A stretch of DNA of 63,435 nucleotides, from the NCBI RefSeq assembly GCF_018614135.1, contig NZ_JAGGOW010000156.1, forward strand, positions 1 through 63,435. Direction: 5' to 3'. The DNA comes from Streptomyces sp. ISL-66 (lineage in GTDB: Bacteria; Actinomycetota; Actinomycetes; Streptomycetales; Streptomycetaceae). Positions within the stretch are counted from its first letter, which is position 1. Each line of letters starts with the position of its first letter. The notes beneath the pieces are model-generated. The model did not search any database. It was not told the DNA's origin and saw nothing but the letters and a program-made list of their open reading frames with translations. The position numbers and the translations under genes are program-made. Positions 28,851 through 37,667 of the stretch are shown in pieces.

Positions 28851-31226
28851 ATGCGACAGAGACCCGTTCCACGAAGGCTGCCGGGCAATCTTCCCTCGGA
28901 CCTGAGCGGCTTCGTCGGGCGGGGTGTCGAACTCGCCGAGCTGGGGCGGCTGCTGGACTCCTCGCGGCTGGTCACGGTGACCGGCGCGGGCGGCGTGGGC
29001 AAGACCCGGCTGGTGCTGGCGGCGGCCCGGGCGGCCGCGGACGCGGCGGCGGCCCCCGTGGACCCGGCCGATCCGGCGGACACGGCCGGCCCGGCGGACA
29101 CGGCGGACCCCGTGCAGGAACGCTACTGCGACGGCGTCTGGCTGGCCGAGCTGGCCTCCGTACGGGACCCGGCGCTGCTGGAGCTGACGCTCGCCGAGGC
29201 GCTGGGGCTGACCGACCACACCACGCGCCCGCCGCGGACGGTGCTCGCCGAGCACCTGGCCGAGCGGCGGCTGCTGCTGGTCCTGGACGGCTTCGAGCAG
29301 CTGGTCGACGAGACCGCCGTGCTGGTACGGGACCTGCTGCGGCGCTGTCCCGGCCTGCGGGTGCTCGCGGCGGGCCGGCGCCCGCTGACCCTCGACGGGG
29401 AGCTGTCCTGGCCGCTGGCCCCGCTGGAGCCCGAGGAGGCCCTGGCTCTGCTGGCGGACCGGGCGGTGGCGGCCGACCCGGCCTTCGCGCTGACGGACGC
29501 GAACCGGGCGGTGCTGGCCGAGGTGTGCGCCCGGCTCGACGGGCTACCCCTGGCCCTGGAGCTGGCGGCGGGCCGGCTGCGGACCTTGTCCCCGGCGCAG
29601 GTGCTGTCCCGGCTGGAGGACCGCTTCGCCCTGCTGACGGGCGGCTCGCGCGGTGCGCTGCCCCGGCACCGGGCGCTGCGCACGGCGATCGGCTGGAGCC
29701 ACGAGCTGTGCACGGCCCGGGAGCGGCTGCTGTGGGCGCGGCTGTCGGTCTTCGCGGGGCAGTTCGACCTGGACGCCGCCGAATACGTGTGCGCGGGCCC
29801 GGACCTGTCGGCGGACTCGGTGCTGGACCTGGTCGGGGAGCTGCTGGGGCAGTCCCTGCTGATCCGGCAGGAGACGCCCGCCGGGGTGCGCTACCGGATG
29901 CTGGAGACCGTACGGATCTACGGGGCGGGCTGGCTGGAGTCGCTGGGCGACGCCCGGCGGCTGCGGCGCAGGCACCGGGACTGGTACATGGGCTTGGCGA
30001 CCTGGTGCGAGCTGGACTGGTTCAGCCCGCGCCAGCAGGAGGTGGCCTCGCTGGTGGAGGCGGAACTGGCCAACCTGCGGCTCGCGCTGGAGTGCTGCCT
30101 GGACGAGCCGCAGGAGATCCACCTCGGCCAGTACCTGGCGGGCACCCTCTGGTTCTACTGGGCGGGCTGCGGCCGGCTCGCCGAGGGCCGGCACTGGCTG
30201 GACCGGACCCTGGAGGGCGGCCCCGGGCAGGAGCTCGACCTGGGGGCCGACCTGGAAGCCGACCTGCGACTCGGGCTGGGCCTCACCCTCGGTCTCTCCG
30301 ACGCGTGGGGTCCGGGGCCCGAGCCGGAGCCCCGAGCGGAACAGGAAACGGAATACGTGGGCTCGCGGCTGAAGGCGCTGTGGGTGCTCGGCTACGTCGC
30401 GGCCCTGCAGGGCGATTCGGTGGCCTCGATGAGCGCGCTGTACGAGTGCCGGGACGGGGCCGCGATCAGCGGCAACCCGGTGGCGGCGGCGTACGCGGTG
30501 CACCGGATGGGCTGCCTGGCGCTGATCTCGGACGACATGACCCGGGCGCGGGAGCTGCTGGGCGGGGCGCTGCAGCGCTACCGGGAGGCGGGGGAGCTCA
30601 ACAGCAACGTGCTGATGTGCCAGGTGGAGCTGGCGATGGCGATGGCCTTCCAGGGGGAGCTGCCGGGCGCGCTCTCGCTGTGCGAGGAGGTCCGGGACGT
30701 CTGCGAGGAGCGCGGGGAGCGCTGGACCAAGGCGTACGCCCTCTACGTGCTCGCGTACGCGGCCCTGGACGCGGGCGCTCCGGCGGAGGCCCGGCGGCTG
30801 CTGGCCGAGTGCGTGGCCATCAACCACACGTTCCGCGATCTGGTGGGGCTGGTGCTGGCGGTGGAGCTGCTGGCGCTGGTGACGGTCGTCGAGGGGCATC
30901 CGGCGGAGGCCGCCGTGCTCCAGGGCGCGGCGGAGCCGATGTGGGACGGCGTGGGGGTGCAGCTGTTCGGCTCGGGGTACTTCAACGCCCCGCGGCTGAT
31001 GTGCGAGGAGCGCGCGGGCGAGCTGCTGGGCGCGGAGCGGTACGCGGCCTGCGCGCGGCACGGGCGGACGCTGCCGGTGGACGCGCTGGTGGAGCGTGCC
31101 CTGCGGGGGCCGGACCCTGCTCCCGCGCCGACGGGTCCGCTGCCGCGGCCGCGCGGCACGGCCGACCGGCCGGTGGCGAAAAGCAGGAAGCCCGCCGACT
31201 CCCCCGAGGGGGAGCCGGCGGGCTGA
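28851..31226 (+). CDS. NB-ARC/AfsR-type STAND ATPase without recognised DNA-binding domain
   Basis: A 791-residue signal-transduction ATPase. LPSDLSGFVGRGVEL introduces the nucleotide-binding module, with Walker A TGAGGVGKT (Lys51), a Walker B-like LLLVLDGFEQ, and the NB-ARC segments AGRRPL and LDGLPLALELAAGRL. The winged-helix part follows (LRTAIGWSHELCTARERLLWARLSVF). The C-terminal half (about 400-750) is TPR-like helical repeat (ALWVLGYVAALQGD, RELLGGALQRYREAGE, VDALVERAL). Unlike AfsR or LAL regulators it has neither an N-terminal SARP domain nor a C-terminal LuxR helix-turn-helix. It probably acts through a protein partner. The end is convergent with rpsD, and the rpsD terminator hairpin lies in its last codons. 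Confidence 0.85.
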   Translation: MRQRPVPRRLPGNLPSDLSGFVGRGVELAELGRLLDSSRLVTVTGAGGVGKTRLVLAAARAAADAAAAPVDPADPADTAGPADTADPVQERYCDGVWLAELASVRDPALLELTLAEALGLTDHTTRPPRTVLAEHLAERRLLLVLDGFEQLVDETAVLVRDLLRRCPGLRVLAAGRRPLTLDGELSWPLAPLEPEEALALLADRAVAADPAFALTDANRAVLAEVCARLDGLPLALELAAGRLRTLSPAQVLSRLEDRFALLTGGSRGALPRHRALRTAIGWSHELCTARERLLWARLSVFAGQFDLDAAEYVCAGPDLSADSVLDLVGELLGQSLLIRQETPAGVRYRMLETVRIYGAGWLESLGDARRLRRRHRDWYMGLATWCELDWFSPRQQEVASLVEAELANLRLALECCLDEPQEIHLGQYLAGTLWFYWAGCGRLAEGRHWLDRTLEGGPGQELDLGADLEADLRLGLGLTLGLSDAWGPGPEPEPRAEQETEYVGSRLKALWVLGYVAALQGDSVASMSALYECRDGAAISGNPVAAAYAVHRMGCLALISDDMTRARELLGGALQRYREAGELNSNVLMCQVELAMAMAFQGELPGALSLCEEVRDVCEERGERWTKAYALYVLAYAALDAGAPAEARRLLAECVAINHTFRDLVGLVLAVELLALVTVVEGHPAEAAVLQGAAEPMWDGVGVQLFGSGYFNAPRLMCEERAGELLGAERYAACARHGRTLPVDALVERALRGPDPAPAPTGPLPRPRGTADRPVAKSRKPADSPEGEPAG
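31189..31224 (-). terminator. rpsD terminator hairpin inside the end of the STAND-ATPase gene
   Basis: A 9-bp stem, one mismatch, and a further 6-bp stem around a CGAG loop lie 30 bases beyond the rpsD stop. The hairpin overlaps the last codons and first stop base of the convergent gene and could serve both. Confidence 0.65.
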
Positions 31227-31253
31227 CCAGCCTGTGAGGCTACGGCCGCTGGA

Positions 31254-31865
31254 TCAGCGGGCGTAGTACTCGACGACGAGCTGCTCGTCGCAGATGACCG
31301 GAATTTCCTTGCGGTTCGGGTCGCGGTCCAGGCGGAAGGCCAGGGCCTTCAGGTTGACCTGCAGGTAACGGACGGTCTCGCCCTCGCCTGCGTAGCCACC
31401 CTCACGGGCAACCTGGAACGGAACCTTCTCGCGGCTGCGCTCGCGCACCGTGATGACGTCGTCCGGACGGACGCGGAACGACGGCTTGTCGACCTTGTCG
31501 CCGTTGACCTCGATGTGGCCGTGAACGACCATCTGGCGAGCCTGGTAGATGGTGCGGGCGATGCCCGAACGCAGGACCAGGGCGTCGAGGCGACGCTCGA
31601 GCTCGACGACCAGCGCCTCGCCCGTCTTGCCTTCGGCCTTCTTGGCGCGGTCGTACGCGCGGGCCATCTGACGCTCAGAGATGTCGTACTGAGCGCGCAG
31701 ACGCTGCTTCTCCAGCAGACGAACCTTGTAGTCCGAGTTCTGCTTGCGGCCACGGCCGTGCTCGCCCGGCGGGTAGGGGCGGGCCTCGAAGTACTTGACG
31801 GCCTTCGGGGTCAGCGCAATGCCGAGGGCACGCGACTTCTTGACCTTGGGTCGCTTCTGGTTCAC
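31254..31865 (-). CDS. rpsD: 30S ribosomal protein S4
   Basis: Primary 16S rRNA binding protein that starts small-subunit assembly. The 203-residue protein has the S4 RNA-binding domain (RLDALVLRSGIARTIYQARQMVVHGHIEVNG) and the typical C-terminus EIPVICDEQLVVEYYAR. The N-terminus MNQKRPKVKKSRALGIALTPKAVKYFE lacks the four-cysteine zinc site of many S4 proteins, so this is the zinc-independent form. The GTG start has GGAGGT upstream. Here rpsD is a single gene away from the alpha operon, as in other streptomycetes, and divergent from the DUF2470 gene. Confidence 0.97.
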   Translation of the reverse strand: MNQKRPKVKKSRALGIALTPKAVKYFEARPYPPGEHGRGRKQNSDYKVRLLEKQRLRAQYDISERQMARAYDRAKKAEGKTGEALVVELERRLDALVLRSGIARTIYQARQMVVHGHIEVNGDKVDKPSFRVRPDDVITVRERSREKVPFQVAREGGYAGEGETVRYLQVNLKALAFRLDRDPNRKEIPVICDEQLVVEYYAR

Positions 31866-31889
31866 GTGGAACCTACCTCCATGTAAGTT
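31861..31889 (+). promoter_or_regulatory. candidate promoter of the DUF2470 gene
   Basis: TTCACG (31861-31866) and TAAGTT (31884-31889) are 17 bases apart. The predicted start near 31896 falls inside the iron box, the usual arrangement for repression. The -35 box overlaps the rpsD start codon. Confidence 0.45.
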
Positions 31890-31906
31890 AGGTGAGGCTT
31901 ACCTTA
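31888..31906. promoter_or_regulatory. iron box (DmdR/IdeR-type operator)
   Basis: TTAGGTGAGGCTTACCTTA matches the streptomycete 19-bp iron-box consensus (TTAGGTTAGGCTCACCTAA) at 16 of 19 positions. It lies 14 bases upstream of the DUF2470 ATG and 22 bases upstream of the rpsD start. DmdR with ferrous iron should repress the DUF2470 gene. Confidence 0.8.
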
Positions 31907-31920
31907 TCGAGGAGGACGTA

Positions 31921-32814
31921 ATGTCTCGACCACATGGGATCCCCCTGCCCAGTGCGCATCGAAGTTCAGATCCAAACGAAACAGGATCTGCTTTCGACGA
32001 CGATAGGCAAGGTCAGCCGCGTCCCAGGGAAGGCGTTCGGCAGCTCACCGGAGCCGAACGCGTACGAACCCTCGTAGAGTCCAACGCCTCAGTATCCCTC
32101 ACCCTCCCCGGTGCTCTTGACCAGGGGGAGTTCGGAACAGCGATGCCGGCCGCAAGGACCGTCACCCCGGACGGGGACGTGATTCTCCTGGTATCAGGGG
32201 AATCCGCGGCTGCCAGGGCAGCCGCTCACGCCCAGGACGACGACCTCACCGCCGTGATCGAGATCACGGATGTGGCGCCGGTGTCCGTGCCCCATCGTAT
32301 CCGAGGCCGCGCGTGGCTCGCCGGGTGGCTCACGCCGGTGCGCGGAGACGCCGACCGGGCGGCCTGCGCGGCCCTGCTCGCGGAGCGCCACCCGGTCGGC
32401 GAGCTCCTCGGAATGTCCGAATCGCTCGCGTCCCCGTACGCCGGCAGGCCCGCGTGGACACTGCTGCGCCTGGAGGTCGGGGAGATCTCGGTCGACGACC
32501 TGTGGGGCGCCGGGCACGTGGACCCGGAGCTGCTGGCCTCGGCCGAGCCGGACCCGATGGTCGCGCACGAGACGGAGCTCCTCCAGCACATGGCGGCGTC
32601 GCACGGCGAACGGATGAACGACCTCCGCTCCCTGCTCGGCACGCGCGACACCCACGGCCTCACGGCGGTCCCCCTCGCGCTGGACCGGCTCGGCCTGCGG
32701 GTGCGCTTCACCCGGGGCGACGCCGCGTTCGACGCCCGCTTCGACTTTCCGGAGCCGGTGGCCGACATCCGCGACCTGCGCCGGGCGATGCGCACGCTGT
32801 TCGCGACCCCTTAG
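31921..32814 (+). CDS. DUF2470 domain-containing protein, probably iron-regulated
   Basis: A 297-residue protein with GGAGGA before the ATG. Residues about 40-200 resemble the FMN-binding split-barrel that precedes DUF2470. The C-terminal part (HETELLQHMAASHGERMNDLRSLLG, then LGLRVRFTRGDAAFDARFDFPEPVADIRDLRRAMRTLF) is a DUF2470 module. DUF2470 also occurs in HugZ/HutZ heme-degrading proteins, and an iron box covers its promoter, so a role in heme or iron use is a reasonable inference. Its stop codon overlaps the convergent HNH pseudogene. Confidence 0.85.
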   Translation: MSRPHGIPLPSAHRSSDPNETGSAFDDDRQGQPRPREGVRQLTGAERVRTLVESNASVSLTLPGALDQGEFGTAMPAARTVTPDGDVILLVSGESAAARAAAHAQDDDLTAVIEITDVAPVSVPHRIRGRAWLAGWLTPVRGDADRAACAALLAERHPVGELLGMSESLASPYAGRPAWTLLRLEVGEISVDDLWGAGHVDPELLASAEPDPMVAHETELLQHMAASHGERMNDLRSLLGTRDTHGLTAVPLALDRLGLRVRFTRGDAAFDARFDFPEPVADIRDLRRAMRTLFATP

Positions 32815-33298
32815 GCGGGACAGGTGCCGAGCATCCGCTCCAGCTCCCGCTTCTCGGGCGGGGTCACGGACAGCCCGTACTTCGCCTTGATCCCGGTGTA
32901 GCGGCGCGCGTACTCGCACCGGTAGGCCGCCAGCGGCGGCTGCCACTTGTCGGCGGTCTTGCTGCTCTTCTCGTGGTTCGTCTGCTTGTCCACGGCCAGG
33001 AGCACGTCGAGATCGTTGGCGTACTCCAGCCTGCGCTGCGCGGTCCACGCGTACGCGCCCCCGCGCCAGGCGGCGCCGAGGGCCACGACGTGGTCTCCCA
33101 GTTCTTGCCCCACTCGACGGTCAGCTTCGCCAGCCGCGCCTTCGCGGTCCCCGCGGCGGGCGGGAACCCGGGGCTGGCGAGCGGCACCCGCGCGACCAGG
33201 GCCGCGGCGCTGGCGTGCGCCTGCTCGGCGTCGCCGTGGTGGCACCCGCCGAGCAGCAGCGCGGCCGCGAGGGCGATCGGCGGAGCGGGGCGTCCCAT
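32811..33298 (-). pseudogene. broken HNH (DUF1524-type) nuclease lipoprotein gene
   Basis: The N-terminal half reads MGRPAPPIALAAALLLGGC, a lipoprotein signal with lipobox LGGC, and continues to about AKARLAKLTVEWGKNWE. A different frame then carries the C-terminal half of a DUF1524 nuclease: DHVVALGAAWRGGAYAW, RRLEYANDLDVLLAVDKQTNHEKSSKTADKWQPP, RCEYARRYTGIKAKYGLSV. The two frames meet near 33090. The roughly 60 residues that normally separate them, including most of the fold before the DHxV motif, are missing. So this looks like an internal deletion plus frameshift. A sequencing error could explain the shift but not the missing segment. Confidence 0.7.
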
Positions 33299-33335
33299 GC
33301 GACGGAGCCTAGGCCCAGGGCGGGGGCGCGGCGGG

Positions 33336-34688
33336 TCAGGACCCGCCGCGCAGCCGTTCCCGGACCTTCTCCACCACGTCCGCGTACCGCGCCTCCGCGC
33401 CGTAGCGCGTCGGCTCGTAGTACCGCTTGCCGTGGATCTCGTCCGGCGCGTACTGCTGGGCGGCGATCGCGCCGGGCACGTCGTGCGGGTACACGTACCC
33501 CACCGCGTGGCCCAGCTTCGCGGCCCCCTTGTAGTGCCCGTCCCGCAGGTGCGCCGGCACCGAGCCGGCCAGGCCCGCGCGGACGTCGGCGAGCGCCGCG
33601 CCGATCGCCGTGGTCGCGGTGTTCGACTTCGGGGCCAGGGCCAGCGCGATCGTCACGTGCGACAGGGTCAGCGAGGCCTCCGGGAAGCCGATCATCGCCA
33701 CCGCCTGGGCCGCGGACACCGCGAGCGGCAGGGCCGTCGGGTCCGCGAGCCCGATGTCCTCGCTCGCCGAGATCATCAGCCGGCGGGCGATGAACCGGGG
33801 GTCCTCCCCCGCCTCGATCATCCGCGCCAAATAGTGCAGCGCCGCGTCCACGTCCGAGCCCCGGATGGACTTGATCAGGGCGCTCGCCACGTCGTAGTGC
33901 TGGTCGCCGTCCCGGTCGTACTTGACCGCCGCCCGGTCGACCGCCTCCTCCACGGTCTGGAGGGTGATCTCCGGCTCGCCCTTGGCGATCGCCGAGCCCG
34001 CGCCCGCTTCCAGCGCCGTCAGCGCGCGCCGCGCGTCGCCGCCCGCGATCCGCAGCAGGTGCTCCTCCGCGTCCTGCGGCAGCGTGACCACGCCGCCCAG
34101 GCCCCGCTCCTGCGTCAGGGCCCGCCGCATCAGCGCGCGCAGGTCGTCGTCCGTCAGCGGTTCGAGCGTCAGCAGCAGGGACCGCGAGAGCAGCGGGGAG
34201 ATGATCGAGAAGTACGGGTTCTCCGTGGTCGCGGCGATCAGGGTGACCCAGCGGTTCTCCACGGCCGGCAGGAGCGAGTCCTGCTGCGCCTTGCTGAAGC
34301 GGTGGATCTCGTCGAGGAAGAGGACCGTGTCCTTGCCGTATCCGCCGGCCGCGCGCTTGGCGCCCTCGATGACGGCCCGTACTTCCTTCACGCCCGCCGT
34401 GATCGCGGACAGTTCCACGAAGCGCTTCTGGGTCGCCTGGCTGACCACGTACGCCAGGGTGGTCTTCCCGGTGCCGGGCGGGCCCCACAGGATCACCGAG
34501 GACGCCCCGGCCGGGCCGCCCGCTCCCTCCCCTACGAGCCGGCGCAGCGGCGCGCCGGGCTTCAGCAGGTGCTGCTGGCCGACGACCTCGTCCAGGGTGC
34601 GCGGGCGCATCCGGACGGCGAGCGGAGAACTCGAAGGGTCCTTCGCCTGGCGTTCCTCGGCGGCGGCGGTGAAGAGGTCTGGTTCCAC
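33336..34688 (-). CDS. rarA: replication-associated recombination protein A (RarA/MgsA-type AAA ATPase)
   Basis: Acts at stalled replication forks. The 450-residue AAA+ ATPase has VRMRPRTLDEVVGQQHLL, Walker A WGPPGTGKTTLA, Walker B TVLFLDEIHRFSKAQQDSLLP, sensor 1 ATTENP and GGDARRALTALE. The MgsA C-terminal tetramerisation domain follows (YDVASALIKSIRGSDVDAALHYLARMIEAGEDPRFIARRL, YPHDVPGAIAAQQY). The start is GTG. Family members of this length are typical. Confidence 0.95.
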   Translation of the reverse strand: MEPDLFTAAAEERQAKDPSSSPLAVRMRPRTLDEVVGQQHLLKPGAPLRRLVGEGAGGPAGASSVILWGPPGTGKTTLAYVVSQATQKRFVELSAITAGVKEVRAVIEGAKRAAGGYGKDTVLFLDEIHRFSKAQQDSLLPAVENRWVTLIAATTENPYFSIISPLLSRSLLLTLEPLTDDDLRALMRRALTQERGLGGVVTLPQDAEEHLLRIAGGDARRALTALEAGAGSAIAKGEPEITLQTVEEAVDRAAVKYDRDGDQHYDVASALIKSIRGSDVDAALHYLARMIEAGEDPRFIARRLMISASEDIGLADPTALPLAVSAAQAVAMIGFPEASLTLSHVTIALALAPKSNTATTAIGAALADVRAGLAGSVPAHLRDGHYKGAAKLGHAVGYVYPHDVPGAIAAQQYAPDEIHGKRYYEPTRYGAEARYADVVEKVRERLRGGS

Positions 34689-34740
34689 ACCGGAAGCCTA
34701 TGCGAGGCCACCGACAGGACCGGCCGTCGCGCGGGCCGGC

Positions 34741-35361
34741 TCAGGAGGTCCAGAAGTCCCACCAGCGGGTCAGGATCAGCATCCCGATGATCCCGATGTG
34801 CAGGACGGGCAGCACCCAGGTGAACTCGTCGAAGAAGCCGCGCAGCCAGCCGGGGGCCCCCAGCATGCGGCCCCGGACGTTGTGCGAGGTGACGTACCAG
34901 AACATGACGATCGTGGCGACCCACGCGAGGCAGCACCACAGGCACAGCGAGTTGATGTTGTAGAGCGACTGGTACATCAGCCAGGTGCAGAATCCGACGC
35001 CGAAGAGCATCCCGGCGTTCAGGGTCAGCCAGTACCAGCGCGGGAAGCGGGCCCCCGCGAGCAGGCTCATGCCGACGCAGACCACGATGCCGTAGGCGAC
35101 CAGGCCCAGCATCGGGTTCGGAAAGCCGAAGGCGGACGCCTGGTCGCTCTTCATGATGTTGCCGCAGGACACGATCGGGTTGAGGCTGCAGCCCGGCGTG
35201 AAGTTCGGGTCCTCCAGCAGCTTGAACTTGTCGATCGTGATGACCCAGGCGGCGAGCAGCCCCGCGGCCCCTGTGATCACCAGCAGCAGGGCGAGCGCCC
35301 GGCTGCCGCCGACCGCCGTCCGCGGCTCCGCGGTGTCCGTGCCGGTCCCTCGTGTCGTCAT
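34741..35361 (-). CDS. vitamin K epoxide reductase (VKOR) family protein
   Basis: A membrane thiol oxidoreductase that in actinobacteria reoxidises DsbA-like proteins and passes electrons to quinone. The 206-residue protein has four to five membrane helices. The CxxC active site is Cys140-L-W-Cys143, and the loop pair is Cys58 and Cys66 (FTPGCSLNPIVSCGNIM). All four catalytic cysteines are present. No DsbA partner is adjacent. Confidence 0.92.
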   Translation of the reverse strand: MTTRGTGTDTAEPRTAVGGSRALALLLVITGAAGLLAAWVITIDKFKLLEDPNFTPGCSLNPIVSCGNIMKSDQASAFGFPNPMLGLVAYGIVVCVGMSLLAGARFPRWYWLTLNAGMLFGVGFCTWLMYQSLYNINSLCLWCCLAWVATIVMFWYVTSHNVRGRMLGAPGWLRGFFDEFTWVLPVLHIGIIGMLILTRWWDFWTS

Positions 35362-35482
35362 CCCGCCCGCTCCACATCTGCAAGGTCAACAAGCACGGGC
35401 CATTGTGCCGTACGCGGCCGGCCGCGCACCCGGCTTGCCGTAGCCCTGTCCGCGCGCTCCGAGCGGCGGGGCCGCGTTCCGA

Positions 35483-35511
35483 CCGGCGGGGCCGCGTTCC
35501 GGCCCCGCCGG
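35483..35511 (-). terminator. hairpin terminator of hisS
   Basis: An 11-bp stem (35483-35493 / 35501-35511) with loop GCGTTCC lies 9 bases after the hisS stop. The 5' arm and loop are duplicated just beyond it (35464-35481), offering an alternative pairing. Confidence 0.7.
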
Positions 35512-35520
35512 CGGCGAGCG

Positions 35521-36780
35521 TCAGGCCAGGCGGGCCCGGACGGTGGCGACGACGTCGGCCAGGGCCACCGGGGCCTGCTCGCCGGACTCCATGTCCTTGA
35601 GCTGGACCACGCCCTCTTCGAGGTCGCGGTCGCCCGCGACGACCGCGAAGCGCGCACCGCTGCGGTTCGCGTCCTTCATCGCGCCCTTGAGGCCCTTGCC
35701 CCCGTAACTGATGTCCGCGGCCACACCGGCCCGCCGGAGCTCGGTCACCAGGCCGAACAGCACCGGCTTCGCCCCGCCCAGCGCCACCGCGAAGACGGAG
35801 GTCGCGGCCGGGATGTCCAGCTCGATGCCCTCGGCCTCGAGCGCCAGCACCGTACGGTCCACGCCCAGCGCCCAGCCGACCGAAGGCAGCGCCGGGCCGC
35901 CGATCATCTCGGAGAGGCCGTCGTAGCGGCCGCCGCCGCCGACCGCCGACTGCGAGCCCAGACCGTCGTGCACGAACTCGAAGGTGGTCCGCGTGTAGTA
36001 GTCCAGCCCGCGCACGAGCTTCTCGTCGTCCTCGAAGACGACCCCGGCCGCCGTCACCAGCGCCCGCACCTCCTCGTGGTACGCCTTGCAGGCGTCGCAG
36101 AGGAAGTCCCGCAGCACCGGGGCGCCGACGAGCTGCTTCTGCACGTCCGGCCGCTTGTCGTCGAGGACGCGCAGCGGGTTGATCTCGGCCCGGCGCACCG
36201 TCTCCTCGTCGAGGTCGAGCCCGCCCAGGAACGCCTGGAGGGCCTCCCGGTACACCGGGCGGCACTCCTTGTCGCCCAGCGAGTTCAGCAGGATCCGGAA
36301 GTCGCGCAGGCCCAGCGAGCGGTACGCCTGGTCGGCCAGGATGATCAGCTCGGCGTCCAGCGCCGGGTCCTCGGCTCCGATGGCCTCGGCGCCCACCTGG
36401 GAGAAGTGGCGGTAGCGGCCCTTCTGCGCACGCTCGTAGCGGTAGTACGAGCCGGAGTACCAGAGCTTGACGGGCAGGCCGCCGAGCTTGTGCAGGTTGC
36501 CCTGGAGCGCCGCGCGCAGCACGGACGCCGTGCCCTCCGGACGCAGGGCCAGCTCGTCGCCGCCCTTGGTCGTGAGGGTGTACATCTCCTTGCTGACGAT
36601 GTCGGTGGACTCGCCGACACCGCGCGAGAACAGCTTGACGTCCTCGAAGCCGGGGGTCTCGACGTACCCGTAGCCGGAGTTCTTCAGGGGCGCGGCGATC
36701 GCCTCGCGCACCGCCAGGTAGGTGGCGGAGCGGGGCGGCAGCAGGTCGTACGTGCCCTTGGGGGCCTGAAAAGTACTCAC
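35521..36780 (-). CDS. hisS: histidyl-tRNA synthetase
   Basis: Class II synthetase charging tRNA-His. The 419-residue protein begins MSTFQAPKGTYDLLPPRSA. Motif 2 is present (YSGSYYRYERAQKGRYRHFSQVGAEAIG), as are RGLDYYTRTTFEF and motif 3 in VGWALGVDRTVLALE. The C-terminal anticodon-binding domain follows. I chose the GTG at 36780 by family alignment; its Shine-Dalgarno is weak. It begins 10 bases after the upstream hydrolase gene ends, so they probably form an operon. Confidence 0.97.
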   Translation of the reverse strand: MSTFQAPKGTYDLLPPRSATYLAVREAIAAPLKNSGYGYVETPGFEDVKLFSRGVGESTDIVSKEMYTLTTKGGDELALRPEGTASVLRAALQGNLHKLGGLPVKLWYSGSYYRYERAQKGRYRHFSQVGAEAIGAEDPALDAELIILADQAYRSLGLRDFRILLNSLGDKECRPVYREALQAFLGGLDLDEETVRRAEINPLRVLDDKRPDVQKQLVGAPVLRDFLCDACKAYHEEVRALVTAAGVVFEDDEKLVRGLDYYTRTTFEFVHDGLGSQSAVGGGGRYDGLSEMIGGPALPSVGWALGVDRTVLALEAEGIELDIPAATSVFAVALGGAKPVLFGLVTELRRAGVAADISYGGKGLKGAMKDANRSGARFAVVAGDRDLEEGVVQLKDMESGEQAPVALADVVATVRARLA

Positions 36781-36790
36781 GAAACTCTCG

Positions 36791-37501
36791 TCACATTCCT
36801 CGTCGTGGAGACGTGAAGCCGTCTCCCAGGCCGGCGGCCACCTGCCGCAGGTACGGGTTGGTGGCGCGCTCACGGCCAATGGTCGTGTGCTCGTTGTGAC
36901 CGGGCAGCACCACGGTCGAGTCGTCGAGCGGCAGGCACACGCGGGCCAGCGACTCGAGCATGTCGGCGTGGCTGCCGCCGGGGAAGTCGGTACGCCCGAT
37001 GGAGCCGGCGAAGAGCAGGTCGCCCGAGAACAGGAGCGGCGGGATGTCCGCCGCCCCGGGCATCCCGAAGGTCACCGACCCCCTGGTATGGCCGGGCGCG
37101 TGCGACACGGTGAGCTCCATGCCCGCGAGGGCGAGCTTCGCGCCGTCGGTCAGCTCCTTGACGTCCGAGGGCTCCCCCACCGTGAGCTCGCCCATGAGCT
37201 GCGCGCCGAGGGAGCGGCCGAGGGCCTTCTCCGGGTCGCTCATCATGAAGCGGTCCTCGGGGTGGATCCAGGCCGGCACGTCGTGTGCTCCGCACACCGG
37301 GACCACCGAGGCCACATGGTCGATGTGGCCGTGGGTGAGGACGACCGCGACGGGCTTGAGCCGATGCTTCTTCAGCGTCTCCTCGACACCCCGGGTGGCC
37401 TCGTGGCCAGGGTCGATGATGACGCATTCCTCGCCGGCGGCGGGGGCGACCACGTAGCAGTTGGTCCCCCAGGCCCCGGCCGGGAACCCGGCAATCAGCA
37501 C
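36791..37501 (-). CDS. metallo-beta-lactamase-fold hydrolase (glyoxalase II-like)
   Basis: A 236-residue hydrolase with the metal-binding motif LTHGHIDH, further ligands in SHAPGHTRGSVTF and LLFSGDLLFAGSIGRTDF, and a C-terminal LPGHNEHTTIGRE. It resembles hydroxyacylglutathione-hydrolase-like proteins, which in mycothiol-using bacteria may act on other thioesters. GAGGG lies upstream of the GTG start. It precedes hisS in an apparent operon and is divergent from the cyclophilin gene. Confidence 0.9.
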   Translation of the reverse strand: MLIAGFPAGAWGTNCYVVAPAAGEECVIIDPGHEATRGVEETLKKHRLKPVAVVLTHGHIDHVASVVPVCGAHDVPAWIHPEDRFMMSDPEKALGRSLGAQLMGELTVGEPSDVKELTDGAKLALAGMELTVSHAPGHTRGSVTFGMPGAADIPPLLFSGDLLFAGSIGRTDFPGGSHADMLESLARVCLPLDDSTVVLPGHNEHTTIGRERATNPYLRQVAAGLGDGFTSPRRGM

Positions 37502-37667
37502 GTTCGTCCCTCAAATCGTCGTCCGGCGGGAGCTTGCGCGGCCGCCGGGAATCGGAATGCCGCTGCTCAGAGCCTACCGGCGCGGCTCATTACACAGCGA
37601 ACCCATATACGGTACGGCCTATCCCAGCCCGGACAGTGGTATCAGATACGCACAAGGAGACGACCCG

